Assembly: GCA_023438885.1 (NCBI GenBank)
Contig: JAEXPS010000092.1
Span: forward strand, 1 to 36,117
DNA from: Actinomycetes bacterium
Lineage (GTDB): Bacteria; Actinomycetota; Actinomycetes; Actinomycetales; Cellulomonadaceae
Direction of reading: 5' to 3'
Length of the DNA stretch: 36,117 nucleotides
Positions 1-7,823 of the stretch are shown here, one piece after another (position 1 is the first letter of the stretch; every line of letters begins with the position of its first letter). Below the pieces are notes generated by a model. That model saw only the letters and a program-made list of their open reading frames with translations, was not told where the DNA came from and did no database searches. The translations under genes were made by a program, and so were the position numbers.

Positions 1-2
1 TC

Positions 3-1262
3 GTCGGCGGTCGGGCGCCGACGGCACCCGACGAGGTGGCGGCCCCGGCCGCCTCGGGGCTGACCAGCGGCGACCGGCTGCTGGTCGGCGGGGCCGAGCT
101 GCCCGTCGAGGTGGTCGGCGTCTGGGAGCCGCGCGACCCGGCCGACCCGCTCTGGTTCGCCGACCCCGGGCTGGCCGCCGGCACGCTCAGCGACCGCCGC
201 GGCGCCGCGGGACCGCTCTTCGTCGCCGACGACGACGCCGTCCGGCGCGTCGCCGAGAGCCCGCTGGTGCGCTGGACGGTGGTGCCGGGCGCCACCGCGC
301 TCGTCGGCTCCGACCTCGCCACCGTCGCCCGGGGCCTGGCGGGCCTTCCGGACGCACTCGCGGCCGCGGACGTGCTGGTGCAGGGGGCCACCGTCGAGGG
401 TGAGGGCGGCACGTCGCTCGCCACGATCGCACAGGACGCGGCCACGGCCACGGAGCTCACTCGGGCGGCGACGGCCCTGGCGCTCGGCGCCGCCGCGCTC
501 GGGACACTCGCCGCAGCGGCCGCGTTCGAGGCGGCGACCCGGCCCGAGCGTGACCGGCTCCTGGTCCGCGGTGCGCAGCGCGCGAGGCTGGTCGGCCGCG
601 AGGCCCCGGCAGTCGTGCTGATCGCCCTGCTGGCGGGCGTCGTCGGCGCGCTCGTGGCGAGGCTCGCCGTCGGCGGCGTCCTCACCGGTCTTGCGGCGTC
701 CGCCGCCGCGCTCGGGGTGGTCGCGACCCTCGCCGCCCTGCTGCGCCGCCTGCCGGTCGACGCCCGCTCCGCGCGGGTGCCGGTCGCCGCTCTCGTCGCC
801 CTCCTGGTGGTGGGCACGGCGTTCGCGGTGTGGCGGCTGGTGCGCGCCTCCGGAGGGCCGGGTGGAGTGGCCGTGGCGGCCCCCCTTCTGCTGCTCGTGT
901 GCGCCGGGGCGCTCGTGGCCTGGGCGGTACGTAGCGTCACTCGCAGGCCTTCCGCGTCCGCGCCCGCGGCCGCCCTGCCCGTTGCGGCCTGCCTGGCCGG
1001 CGGTGCGGCGGCGTACGCCCTGCAGGCGGAGACCACCACGGCCCGCGCTGCCTGGGTCGCCGCCACCGCCGCCGCGCTCCTCGCCCTGGCTCTCGTGGTC
1101 GTCGCGTCGGCAGTCGCCCGGCGAGGCGCGTCGCGTTCCGGCCATGGCCCTCGTCCCCGCAGGGTGCCGGCTGTCGCGGCCTCGTTGGTGGTGGCGGTGC
1201 TGGCGGGCGGCGCCGTCGCCGTGGTCACGGCGGGGCTCGTCCTCGGCGGTGGTGCGTCATGA
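3..1262 (+). CDS. FtsX-type ABC transporter permease, 5' end cut by window
   Basis: The reading frame is open from the window edge, so the true start lies upstream; 419 residues are visible. The first ~130 visible residues look like the end of an extracytoplasmic MacB_PCD-like domain (a V-V-G-V-W-E-P strand followed by alternating polar segments). After that come several long Ala/Leu/Val membrane segments, roughly visible residues 150-180, 200-250, 260-330 and 345-415, with a short basic loop after the first. This is the usual end of an FtsX/MacB-family permease. The stop overlaps the ATG of the next permease by four bases (ATGA), so translation is coupled. It is probably one half of an exporter with the downstream permease and two ATPases. 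The substrate cannot be read from sequence; lipid, peptide or antibiotic export are all possible. Confidence 0.8.
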   Translation, partial: VGGRAPTAPDEVAAPAASGLTSGDRLLVGGAELPVEVVGVWEPRDPADPLWFADPGLAAGTLSDRRGAAGPLFVADDDAVRRVAESPLVRWTVVPGATALVGSDLATVARGLAGLPDALAAADVLVQGATVEGEGGTSLATIAQDAATATELTRAATALALGAAALGTLAAAAAFEAATRPERDRLLVRGAQRARLVGREAPAVVLIALLAGVVGALVARLAVGGVLTGLAASAAALGVVATLAALLRRLPVDARSARVPVAALVALLVVGTAFAVWRLVRASGGPGGVAVAAPLLLLVCAGALVAWAVRSVTRRPSASAPAAALPVAACLAGGAAAYALQAETTTARAAWVAATAAALLALALVVVASAVARRGASRSGHGPRPRRVPAVAASLVVAVLAGGAVAVVTAGLVLGGGAS

Positions 1263-3856
1263 GCTGGGGACGGCTGCTGCTGCGGCACCTGCGCCTCTCG
1301 GGGACGCGCTGGGCCGCACTCGCCCTCGTCGTCGCCCTGACCTCCGCGCTCGCGATGGCGTGGCCCCGCTGGCTGGCCACCACCACCACCGACGAGCTCC
1401 ACCGCGAGCTCTCCGGGAGCTCCCGCTTCCTCGTCGACCCCAGCGCGGCACCGAAGTGGCTACCGCTGTTCGGTGACGCCGCGGCGGCCTGGCGTGACGT
1501 CACCGACGCCATGGCCGGCGAACGCGCCGCCCTGCCCGAGCCGCTGCGGGGCGTGCTCGGCGATCCTCAGGGCTGGGCGACGTTCGGGCCGCTGAGAGCC
1601 GACTCGTCCTCCGCCGACCTCGGCGCTGCGATGTACCTCGAACCGGCGAGCGCGCCGGGCCTCATGGACCACGCGCGCATCGTCGAGGGCAGGGCACCGG
1701 CAGCCGTGCCGGGCCAGGAGCCGATGCTCGAGATCGCGCTCTCGACGGACTCGGCCCGCGAGATGGGGTGGTCGGTCGGCGAGTTTCGGACCACACCCAC
1801 CACACTGCCGGACAGCCGACCGGGCGACCTGAGCCTGGCGCTGGTCGGCGTTTTCGAACCGGACGACCCCGCATCCGACTACTGGCAGAACTCCCCCACC
1901 TTGCTGCGGCCCACCGTGGTCCGCGGCGACACGTGGACGGTGAACGGGCGAGGTCTGGTGTCGGAGTCCGCGCTCGAGCTGCTGACCTACTCGAGCCTCG
2001 CGCAGAGCCAGATGGCGGTGCGTCTCTGGCTCCCGTTCGACACCGCGGCGGTCGACGTCGCCGAGGCGAGCCTGCTCGCGGACCAGCTGCATGCGGAGCT
2101 CGCGTCCGTGGACGCCGGCTTCACCTCGATGGAGTTCACCAGCACGGCTGCCGAGCACATCGACTCGGTGCTGGGGCGTTCGCGGGCGGCGCAGGCCGTG
2201 CTGGGCCTCGCCGTCGCCGCCCCCGCGGGGGTGCTGCTGGCCCTCCTCGCCCTCGCCGCCCAGGTGGTCGTCGCGCCGCGCCGCGGCGCCACGCTCCTCA
2301 TGGCCCTGCGCGGGGCGTCCGTGGGGCAGCACCGCGCGCTGCTGACCACCGAGGCGGCGCTCGTCACGCTCCCCGCCGCCGCGCTGGGCGGGGGGCTGGC
2401 CGCCTCCGCGCTGCCGGGCTACGCGGCGCCCTCGTGGTGGCTGGCCCCGGCCGCGCTGGCGCTGGCCCCGGTCCTGGCACTGGCGGCCGACTCACCGACC
2501 CCCCGCACCCCGTGGGTGCCCCGGGTCGCCGTCGAGGTCGGTATCGGCGTGCTCGCCGTGGCGGCGCTGGCGACGCTCGCCGCCCAGGGCACCGCCGACT
2601 CGGCCGGCACCGACCTGCTTGCCGTCGTCGCGCCGCTGCTGCTCGCCGTCGCCGTCGCGCTGGTGTGCGCCCGGGTGATGCCCGCGGTGCTGCGGCCCGC
2701 GGCCCGCCGCCTGCACCGGCGCGACGACCTCGTCGCCCCGCTCGGCTCGGCACTGGCCGCGCGGCGACCGGTGCCGCTGACGGCCACGGTCGCCACCGTC
2801 GCCGGCACCGCTGTGGCGCTGCTGGGTGTGCTGGTGACGTCCACGATCGACGCGGCCCGCGAGACCGCGGCGCTGAGCGAGATCGGCGCGGACGTGCGGG
2901 TGCTCGGGTCACTCGGCGACGGCCACGTGGCCGAGCTGCGGGCCATCCCCGGCGTCGAGGGGGCCGCCACCGTCGCGACGTCGACATCGGTGCCGCTCGT
3001 CGTCGACGGCGAGTCTGTGCTGGGGACGCTCTACGTGGTCGACGGCGACCTGGACCACGTCCAGCGCGACGTGGCCGGCCGCGTGCCCGTCCCCGGACCC
3101 GGCGAGGTCGTCGTCGGCCGCGCCGCACCGGTCTCGCCCGGTGACGCCGGCGAGCTGAAGCTGCTGCCGCGCATCCCGGTCACCGTGTCCGGGACGGCCG
3201 AGGGCATCCCCGGCGTGACGCACGCGAGCATCTGGAAGCTGGTCGACCGCTCGACGCTCGCCGACACGTCCCTGCGCCTCGACGTACGCATCGTGCTGCT
3301 GACGCTGTCCAGCGGGGCCGACCGCGACGCCGTCGTGGCGGCCGTCGCCGAGGTCGTCGGGCCGAACGCCACCATCGACGTGACCGCGCACCGCCTGGAG
3401 GCTCTGCGCGCCGCGCCGACGGCCGCGGCGATGAGCACAGGCATCCTCGTCGTCGTCGTCGCGGGCCTGCTGGCGGCGGTCGCGGCGGTGGTGCTCGCGC
3501 TCTCGGCGCGCTCCGCCTCGCGCACGCGAGTGGTCGCCGTGCTGCGCACCATGGGGCTGCCGCCGCGGGCGGAGGGCCGCCTGGTGCTGTGGGAGACGGC
3601 GCCCGGCGTCGCCGTGGGCCTCGCGGCCGGCGCCGTGCTCGGGTTCGCGCTCACGTGGCTGCTCCTCGCCACGGTCGACGTGCGACCCTTCACCGGTGGC
3701 GAGGGCCGGCCTCCCTTCGTGGTCGACCCGGCCACCCTCGTGGCCGCCCTGGCGGCCGTGGTGGCCGTCGCGGGTGCGGCCGTCGTCGCGTCGGCATGGG
3801 CTGCGGCGCGGCGCAGCGCCGCCGTGGTGCTGCGAGCCGGGGAGGAACGGACATGA
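1259..3856 (+). CDS. FtsX-type ABC transporter permease, full length (865 aa)
   Basis: A large integral membrane permease of the MacB/FtsX class. An N-terminal membrane segment (about residues 15-35) is followed by a ~280-residue extracytoplasmic domain, then a block of membrane helices (about 310-480), a second extracytoplasmic domain (about 530-700) and a final FtsX block of three to four helices (about 725-860). The duplicated arrangement of two FtsX cores and two outer domains is normal for long actinobacterial permeases of this family. The ATG overlaps the upstream stop, and its own stop overlaps the ATG of the ATPase gene (ATGA), so the operon is tightly coupled. FtsX-type permeases usually transmit ATP hydrolysis mechanically rather than forming a classic channel. 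Substrate unknown. Confidence 0.88.
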   Translation: MSWGRLLLRHLRLSGTRWAALALVVALTSALAMAWPRWLATTTTDELHRELSGSSRFLVDPSAAPKWLPLFGDAAAAWRDVTDAMAGERAALPEPLRGVLGDPQGWATFGPLRADSSSADLGAAMYLEPASAPGLMDHARIVEGRAPAAVPGQEPMLEIALSTDSAREMGWSVGEFRTTPTTLPDSRPGDLSLALVGVFEPDDPASDYWQNSPTLLRPTVVRGDTWTVNGRGLVSESALELLTYSSLAQSQMAVRLWLPFDTAAVDVAEASLLADQLHAELASVDAGFTSMEFTSTAAEHIDSVLGRSRAAQAVLGLAVAAPAGVLLALLALAAQVVVAPRRGATLLMALRGASVGQHRALLTTEAALVTLPAAALGGGLAASALPGYAAPSWWLAPAALALAPVLALAADSPTPRTPWVPRVAVEVGIGVLAVAALATLAAQGTADSAGTDLLAVVAPLLLAVAVALVCARVMPAVLRPAARRLHRRDDLVAPLGSALAARRPVPLTATVATVAGTAVALLGVLVTSTIDAARETAALSEIGADVRVLGSLGDGHVAELRAIPGVEGAATVATSTSVPLVVDGESVLGTLYVVDGDLDHVQRDVAGRVPVPGPGEVVVGRAAPVSPGDAGELKLLPRIPVTVSGTAEGIPGVTHASIWKLVDRSTLADTSLRLDVRIVLLTLSSGADRDAVVAAVAEVVGPNATIDVTAHRLEALRAAPTAAAMSTGILVVVVAGLLAAVAAVVLALSARSASRTRVVAVLRTMGLPPRAEGRLVLWETAPGVAVGLAAGAVLGFALTWLLLATVDVRPFTGGEGRPPFVVDPATLVAALAAVVAVAGAAVVASAWAAARRSAAVVLRAGEERT

Positions 3857-4713
3857 TGATCGTCTGCGAGGACCTCTGGCGCGTCTTCAGCGGGGACGGC
3901 GTCGAGGTGCAGGCCCTCCAGGGCCTGTCGTTGCAGGTCGCCGAGGGTGAGCTCGTCGCGGTCGTCGGGGCCTCGGGCTCCGGCAAGTCGACGCTCCTGG
4001 CGATCCTCGGCGCGCAGGACGTGCCGAGCGCCGGCCACGTGCGCGTCGCCGGGCGCACGCTGGAGTCCCTCGACCGCCGGGGGCGCCAGCAGTACCGGCG
4101 GCAGGCCGTGGGGTTCGTCTGGCAGCAGACCGGCGAGAACCTGCTGCCCTACCTGACCGCGGCGGAGAACGTGATGCTGCCGATGCTGCTCGCCGGCAAG
4201 CGGGACCGCCGCAGGCGCGCACTCGAGCTGCTGGACCTGATGTCCGTCGCCGAGCTGGCGCACCGCCGCCCGCACGAGATGTCCGGTGGGCAGCAGCAGC
4301 GGGTCGCCATCGCGGTCGCGCTCGCCAACGGGCCCAAGGTTCTGCTGGCCGACGAGCCCACCGGCCAGCTCGACGAGACGACTGCCGCCGACGTGCTCGA
4401 GGCGATCCGCGCCGCCAACCTCCAGCTCGGCGTCACCACGGTGGTGGTGACGCACGACCGGGCCGTCAGCGACCACGTCACCCGCACGGTGCGCATCCGC
4501 GACGGGCGAGTCTCCAGCGAGGTGGTGCGGGACGCCTTCGAGCACCACCTCGCCGAGGAGTTCACCGTCATCGACAAGGTGGGCCGGCTCCAGCTTCCGC
4601 ACGAGTACGTGGAGCGGCTACGCCTGGCCGACCGGGTGCGGCTGGCGCTCGAGACCGACCACGTCCAGGTGTACCGCGGCCAGAACGACGAGGCCTGGCA
4701 GGACGAGCAGTGA
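3853..4713 (+). CDS. ABC transporter ATP-binding protein with AbrB-like C-terminal tail
   Basis: The 286-residue ATPase energises the adjacent FtsX permeases. Visible motifs are Walker A GASGSGKST (about residues 39-47), a Q-loop near WQQTGEN, signature MSGGQQQR from residue 143, Walker B VLLADEP with D167/E168, and the H-loop VVTHD. The start is ATG 3853, preceded by GGAGG and overlapping the permease stop; a longer frame would run back into the permease gene. Odd feature: after the normal end of a LolD/MacB ATPase (~225 aa) there are ~55 extra residues. The stretch TVIDKVGRLQLP (238-249), then a helix and a strand ending near VYRG (~276), reads like an AbrB/MazE swapped-hairpin domain. That assignment is by eye. 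A GTGA overlap joins it to the next ATPase. Confidence 0.9.
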   Translation: MMIVCEDLWRVFSGDGVEVQALQGLSLQVAEGELVAVVGASGSGKSTLLAILGAQDVPSAGHVRVAGRTLESLDRRGRQQYRRQAVGFVWQQTGENLLPYLTAAENVMLPMLLAGKRDRRRRALELLDLMSVAELAHRRPHEMSGGQQQRVAIAVALANGPKVLLADEPTGQLDETTAADVLEAIRAANLQLGVTTVVVTHDRAVSDHVTRTVRIRDGRVSSEVVRDAFEHHLAEEFTVIDKVGRLQLPHEYVERLRLADRVRLALETDHVQVYRGQNDEAWQDEQ

Positions 4714-5408
4714 GTGCCGTGCTGCAGGCCGCCGGCCTGTCGCGGACGTTCCCGTCGCCCGAGGGGCCCGTCCACGCCGTCGTCGACGCGACGCTGGCGG
4801 TGTCCGCGGGCGAGCTCGTCGCCGTGCGGGGACGGTCCGGATCCGGCAAGACGACGCTGCTCAACCTGGTGGGCGGGCTCGACGAGCCGACCGCCGGCCG
4901 GGTGCTCGTGGAGGGCACCGACCTGGCGACGCTCGACGAGGCCGCACGCCTCGCGCTGCGGCGCGAGCGGATCGCGTTCGTGTTCCAGTCGTTCGGCCTG
5001 GTCGCGGAGCTGACGGCGCAGGAGAACGTGGAGATCCCCCTGCGCCTGCTGCGGGTCCCCGCCGCCGAGCGCGCCGAGCGCGTGGCAGCGGCGCTCGAGG
5101 CGGTCGGTCTGGCGAGCCACGCCGCCCATACCCCCGGGCAGCTGTCGGGCGGTCAGCAGCAACGCGTCGGCGTGGCACGGGCGATCGTGGCGGGTCCGGT
5201 GGCGCTCCTGGCCGACGAACCGACGGGCCAGCTCGACTCGGCCACCGGGCTGGAGATCATGGCGTTGCTCCAGGAGCTGGTGCACGGGCGTGGCATGGCT
5301 GCGCTCGTGGCGACGCACGACCCGCTGCTGCTGCGCCGTGCGGACCGCGTGCTCGAGATGCACGACGGCCGGCTGAGCGAGGTCGTGAACGCGACCGCGC
5401 CGGTCTGA
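4710..5408 (+). CDS. ABC transporter ATP-binding protein, LolD/MacB type
   Basis: A 232-residue ATPase of standard length for FtsX-coupled exporters. Walker A GRSGSGKTT sits near residues 41-49, the Q-loop near VFQSFGL, signature LSGGQQQR near 145-152, Walker B LLADEPTG near 167-174, and the switch histidine in VATHD. The GTG start overlaps the previous stop (GTGA), so all four genes of this operon are translationally coupled. Two different ATPases beside two different permeases suggest either a heteromeric complex or two exporters expressed together. Unlike its neighbour it ends soon after the H-loop with no extra domain. Confidence 0.92.
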   Translation: MSAVLQAAGLSRTFPSPEGPVHAVVDATLAVSAGELVAVRGRSGSGKTTLLNLVGGLDEPTAGRVLVEGTDLATLDEAARLALRRERIAFVFQSFGLVAELTAQENVEIPLRLLRVPAAERAERVAAALEAVGLASHAAHTPGQLSGGQQQRVGVARAIVAGPVALLADEPTGQLDSATGLEIMALLQELVHGRGMAALVATHDPLLLRRADRVLEMHDGRLSEVVNATAPV

Positions 5409-5414
5409 GTGACG

Positions 5415-5431
5415 TTCCGCTCGCGGCGGAA
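5415..5431 (+). terminator. Possible terminator hairpin after the ABC operon
   Basis: TTCCGC, a five-base loop and GCGGAA form a perfect six-base-pair stem seven bases after the last ATPase stop. No U-tract follows, which is common in high-GC actinobacteria, so this is only a weak terminator candidate. Confidence 0.35.
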
Positions 5432-5497
5432 GCGTCGTCGGGCCATCGTGTGGCGTGCGACCGGCGCACCGGCGCCGGCGGGACCTGAGGAGCGCGT

Positions 5498-6043
5498 ATG
5501 TCCACCCTCGACACGAAGTCTCCCTTCGGAAGCCTTCGCGTGGCGTTCGGCGTCGCCGGACTCGTCGCGCTCGTCGTCGGGATCCTCATCATGGTGTGGC
5601 CGGGCAAGACGGCCGCGGTGGTCACCGCGCTGATCGGCATCGAGCTGGTGCTGGTCGGCCTGGTCTACCTGGCCACCGGGGCCCTCAGCGCCGGGCGGGG
5701 AGGCTGGGCGCGGTTCGGGTTGCTGATGCTCGGGGTGCTGTTCGTGGTGGCCGGCATCGCCGCCTTGACCAACCTCGGCCGGGCCACGGAGTTCCTCGCC
5801 GTGTTCGTCGCGATCCTGGTCGGCCTGGTCTGGATCCTCGAGGGCTTCGTCAGCCTGTTCACGCTGGGCGAGACCCCGTCGCCCGTCTGGTCGGGGATCT
5901 TCGGTGTCGTGTCGATCCTCGGCGGCGTGGTGCTGTTCCTCTCGCCGCTGTGGGCCATCACGGTCCTGTGGTGGCTCCTGGGCGCCGGGCTGGCGATCCT
6001 CGGCCTGGTGCAGCTGGTCCGTGCGATCACCTGGAAGCCGTGA
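5498..6043 (+). CDS. HdeD-family (DUF308) membrane protein
   Basis: A 181-residue, almost entirely hydrophobic protein with about six membrane helices. It shows the HdeD/DUF308 pattern: a GILIMVWPGKTAA turn after the first helix, then a repeated GI..L..G.V.L..G.L layout. HdeD is linked to acid resistance in enterobacteria; in actinobacteria most members are uncharacterised, so a specific role is not claimed. The ATG is preceded by GAGGAG at suitable spacing. It is separated from the ABC operon by 89 bases containing a small hairpin, and may be transcribed alone. It converges on the RidA gene, with only three bases between the stops. Confidence 0.82.
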   Translation: MSTLDTKSPFGSLRVAFGVAGLVALVVGILIMVWPGKTAAVVTALIGIELVLVGLVYLATGALSAGRGGWARFGLLMLGVLFVVAGIAALTNLGRATEFLAVFVAILVGLVWILEGFVSLFTLGETPSPVWSGIFGVVSILGGVVLFLSPLWAITVLWWLLGAGLAILGLVQLVRAITWKP

Positions 6044-6046
6044 GGC

Positions 6047-6430
6047 TCAGCCCGGCAGGGCGGCGATCGCGTCGATCTCGACCAGCGCCCCCGGCACGCC
6101 GAGCCTGGAGACCAGCAGCACCGTGACGGCCGTGCGGTGGGCTCCCCATGCCTCGACCGAGGCCCCGTAGGCCTCGGCGGGGTCGACGCTGTCGTCGAGG
6201 TGGATGGTGAGCTTCGCGACGTCGTCGGCCGTCGCCCCGGCCGCCTCGAGGACCGCGCGGACGTTGGCGATCGCCTGCGCGGTCTGCGCCGCCACCCCCT
6301 CCAGCAGGGCGCCCGACGCGTCGCGGCCGTTCTGTCCGCCGACGTACAGGGTGCGGCCCGCGGGCGCGATGGTGCCCTGCGAGAATGCGGGGCTGCTGAA
6401 CAGGGACTCGGGGTTGACGTGCTCGATCAT
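6047..6430 (-). CDS. RidA family protein (YjgF/YER057c/UK114)
   Basis: A 127-residue protein matching the RidA fold length. The N-terminal segment holds a NPESLF..PAFSQG motif, followed by LYVGGQNGRD, a helix with QTAQAIANVRAVLEAAG, and the closing VPGALVEIDAIAAL. RidA proteins hydrolyse reactive enamine/imine intermediates from PLP enzymes. The conserved catalytic arginine of classical RidA (in the C-R-X-X-A-type segment) is not obvious: the equivalent stretch reads LLVSRLGVPGALVEIDA. The protein may therefore belong to a RidA side branch with another activity. The start is ATG 6430, with AGGAGG eight bases upstream on the minus strand; longer upstream reading is unsupported. It is divergent from the YCII-domain gene. 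Confidence 0.88.
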   Translation of the reverse strand: MIEHVNPESLFSSPAFSQGTIAPAGRTLYVGGQNGRDASGALLEGVAAQTAQAIANVRAVLEAAGATADDVAKLTIHLDDSVDPAEAYGASVEAWGAHRTAVTVLLVSRLGVPGALVEIDAIAALPG

Positions 6431-6584
6431 GGCGGTCGCCTCCTGCGTCGATACGTACCTCGACGGTAAGCGGGGGTTCCGACACCCCGCCCGCCGGGGG
6501 GAGTCTGGACAGGGTGTCCGATCGCGCCCTGCGCGTTCGTTGCAGGGGTGAGCGGCCGCAGCGGCTGCACGACAGGAGACAGTG

Positions 6585-6911
6585 ATGACGCAGTACCTGA
6601 TGTCCGTGCTCGACGACACGACGAACTCCGGCACGGCCGAGGAGATGGCCGCGATCGACGTCTTCAACAAGAAGCTGCAGGCCGGCGGCCACTGGGTGTT
6701 CGCCGGTGGTCTCGCCGCACCCGCGACCGCGACGGTCGTGGACGGCCGCGGCGCGCAGCCGCTCCTCGTCGACGGGCCCTACGTGGAGACGAAGGAGTAC
6801 CTCGCCGGCTTCTGGATCATCGAGGCCCCGGACCTCGACGCGGCGCTGAGGCTCGCGGCCGAGGGGTCGAAGGCCTGCAACCGTCGCCTCGAGCTGCGTC
6901 CCTTCCTCTGA
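6585..6911 (+). CDS. YCII-domain (DGPF-type) protein
   Basis: A 108-residue single-domain protein. The YCII-related signature is clear: a short N-terminal strand MTQYLMSVLDD, then a helix, GHWVFAGGL, the DGPYVETKEYLAGFWIIE block and a final helix with EGSKACN. In actinobacteria such proteins are often encoded near ECF sigma factors or act as small dimeric enzymes/ligand binders; no sigma factor is beside this one. Start ATG 6585 has GGAG at good spacing; a GTG directly before it is less likely. It converges on the methyltransferase gene, one base apart. Confidence 0.87.
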   Translation: MTQYLMSVLDDTTNSGTAEEMAAIDVFNKKLQAGGHWVFAGGLAAPATATVVDGRGAQPLLVDGPYVETKEYLAGFWIIEAPDLDAALRLAAEGSKACNRRLELRPFL

Positions 6912-6912
6912 C

Positions 6913-7695
6913 TCACCGCGCGGGCCCGGCGAGGGCACCGACGACCACCACGGTCTCGTCGTCCTCGTCGGCCACCACACCGCGCGCGGCCAGACCGCCG
7001 GCCTCGAACGCCGCGAGCGCGGCCGGCTCCTGCGCGGGGTTCACCTCGCTGAGCACGCTGCCGCCCGGGGCGAGCCAGGCCGCGACCTCGCGGGCGAGGC
7101 GACGCAGCACGTCGAGCCCGTCGCCTCCTCCGTCCAGGGCGACGGCGGGCTCGTGCTCCCTGGCCTCGTGCGGCAGGAGCCGCAGCTCGTCGTGCGGCAC
7201 GTACGGGACGTTGGCGAGCACGAGGTCGACCCGGCCCGCCAGTGACCCCGGGACCGCGGCGAACAGGTCTCCGTGGTGAACCGTCCCGCCGACGGGTTCG
7301 AGGTTGCGCCGGGCGACGCGCACCGCGGCCGGATCGACGTCCGCGGCGTGCAGCCTGACGCCCGGCACCCGGGTGGCCACCGCCAGCCCGAGGGCGCCGG
7401 AGCCGCAGCACAGGTCCAGCACCGTCGCTCCGCGCCCGGCGAGGCCCACCGCGACCTCGACGAGCGCCTCCGACCGCCGGCGCGGCACGAAGACGCCCGG
7501 CTCCACGAGCACGCGCAGCCCGGCGAACTGCGCCCAGCCGACGACGTGCTCCAGCGGCTCCCCCGCCACGCGGCGCGCCAGCATCGCCGCCAGCTCGGCG
7601 TGCGACGACGCGGAGGCCAGCAGGATCGCGGCCTCGTCCTCCGCGAACACGCATCCAGCGGCCCGCAGTGCGGCGACCAGCTCGTCGGTGTCCAT
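6913..7695 (-). CDS. Putative protein N5-glutamine methyltransferase, PrmC-like
   Basis: A 260-residue SAM-dependent methyltransferase of the HemK/PrmC family. It has an N-terminal helical domain (1-75), then the SAM-binding motif VLDLCCGSGALGLAVA, the acidic DVDPAAV loop, and the active-site motif ANVPYVP. Classical PrmC, which methylates the GGQ glutamine of release factors, has NPPY; here the second residue is Val, as in an actinobacterial side group annotated only as putative. This is probably not the main PrmC, which usually sits beside prfA. The start is unusual: the A of ATG 7695 is the last A of the CCA end of tRNA-Pro, and no Shine-Dalgarno exists except inside the tRNA. Downstream starts would delete conserved N-terminal residues, so the ATG is preferred. 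Confidence 0.85.
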   Translation of the reverse strand: MDTDELVAALRAAGCVFAEDEAAILLASASSHAELAAMLARRVAGEPLEHVVGWAQFAGLRVLVEPGVFVPRRRSEALVEVAVGLAGRGATVLDLCCGSGALGLAVATRVPGVRLHAADVDPAAVRVARRNLEPVGGTVHHGDLFAAVPGSLAGRVDLVLANVPYVPHDELRLLPHEAREHEPAVALDGGGDGLDVLRRLAREVAAWLAPGGSVLSEVNPAQEPAALAAFEAGGLAARGVVADEDDETVVVVGALAGPAR

Positions 7696-7771
7696 GGTCG
7701 GGGTGACCGGATTCGAACCGGCGGCCTTCCGCTCCCAAAGCGGATGCGCTACCAAGCTGCGCTACACCCCG
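7695..7771 (-). tRNA. tRNA-Pro (anticodon TGG)
   Basis: A complete cloverleaf on the minus strand, 77 nt including encoded CCA. The acceptor stem is CGGGGTG/CACCCCG with discriminator A, the D stem GCGC/GCGC, and the anticodon stem TCCGC/GCGGA around loop TTTGGGA, giving anticodon TGG with G37 as expected for proline. The T arm GCCGG-TTCGAAT-CCGGT closes with one G-T pair. The terminal A of CCA doubles as the first base of the next gene's ATG. Confidence 0.97.
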
Positions 7772-7795
7772 CGGGCTCGCGCCCGGGCGGTCCCC

Positions 7796-7801
7796 AGGGT
7801 A
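7796..7801 (-). promoter_or_regulatory. Candidate -10 box for tRNA-Pro
   Basis: On the minus strand TACCCT fits the actinobacterial TANNNT -10 pattern, 24 bases before the mature tRNA 5' end. No convincing -35 is seen, partly because the region runs into the long hairpin at 7824-7885. Confidence 0.35.
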
Positions 7802-7823
7802 CGGGCCCGACGACCCACCTTGG

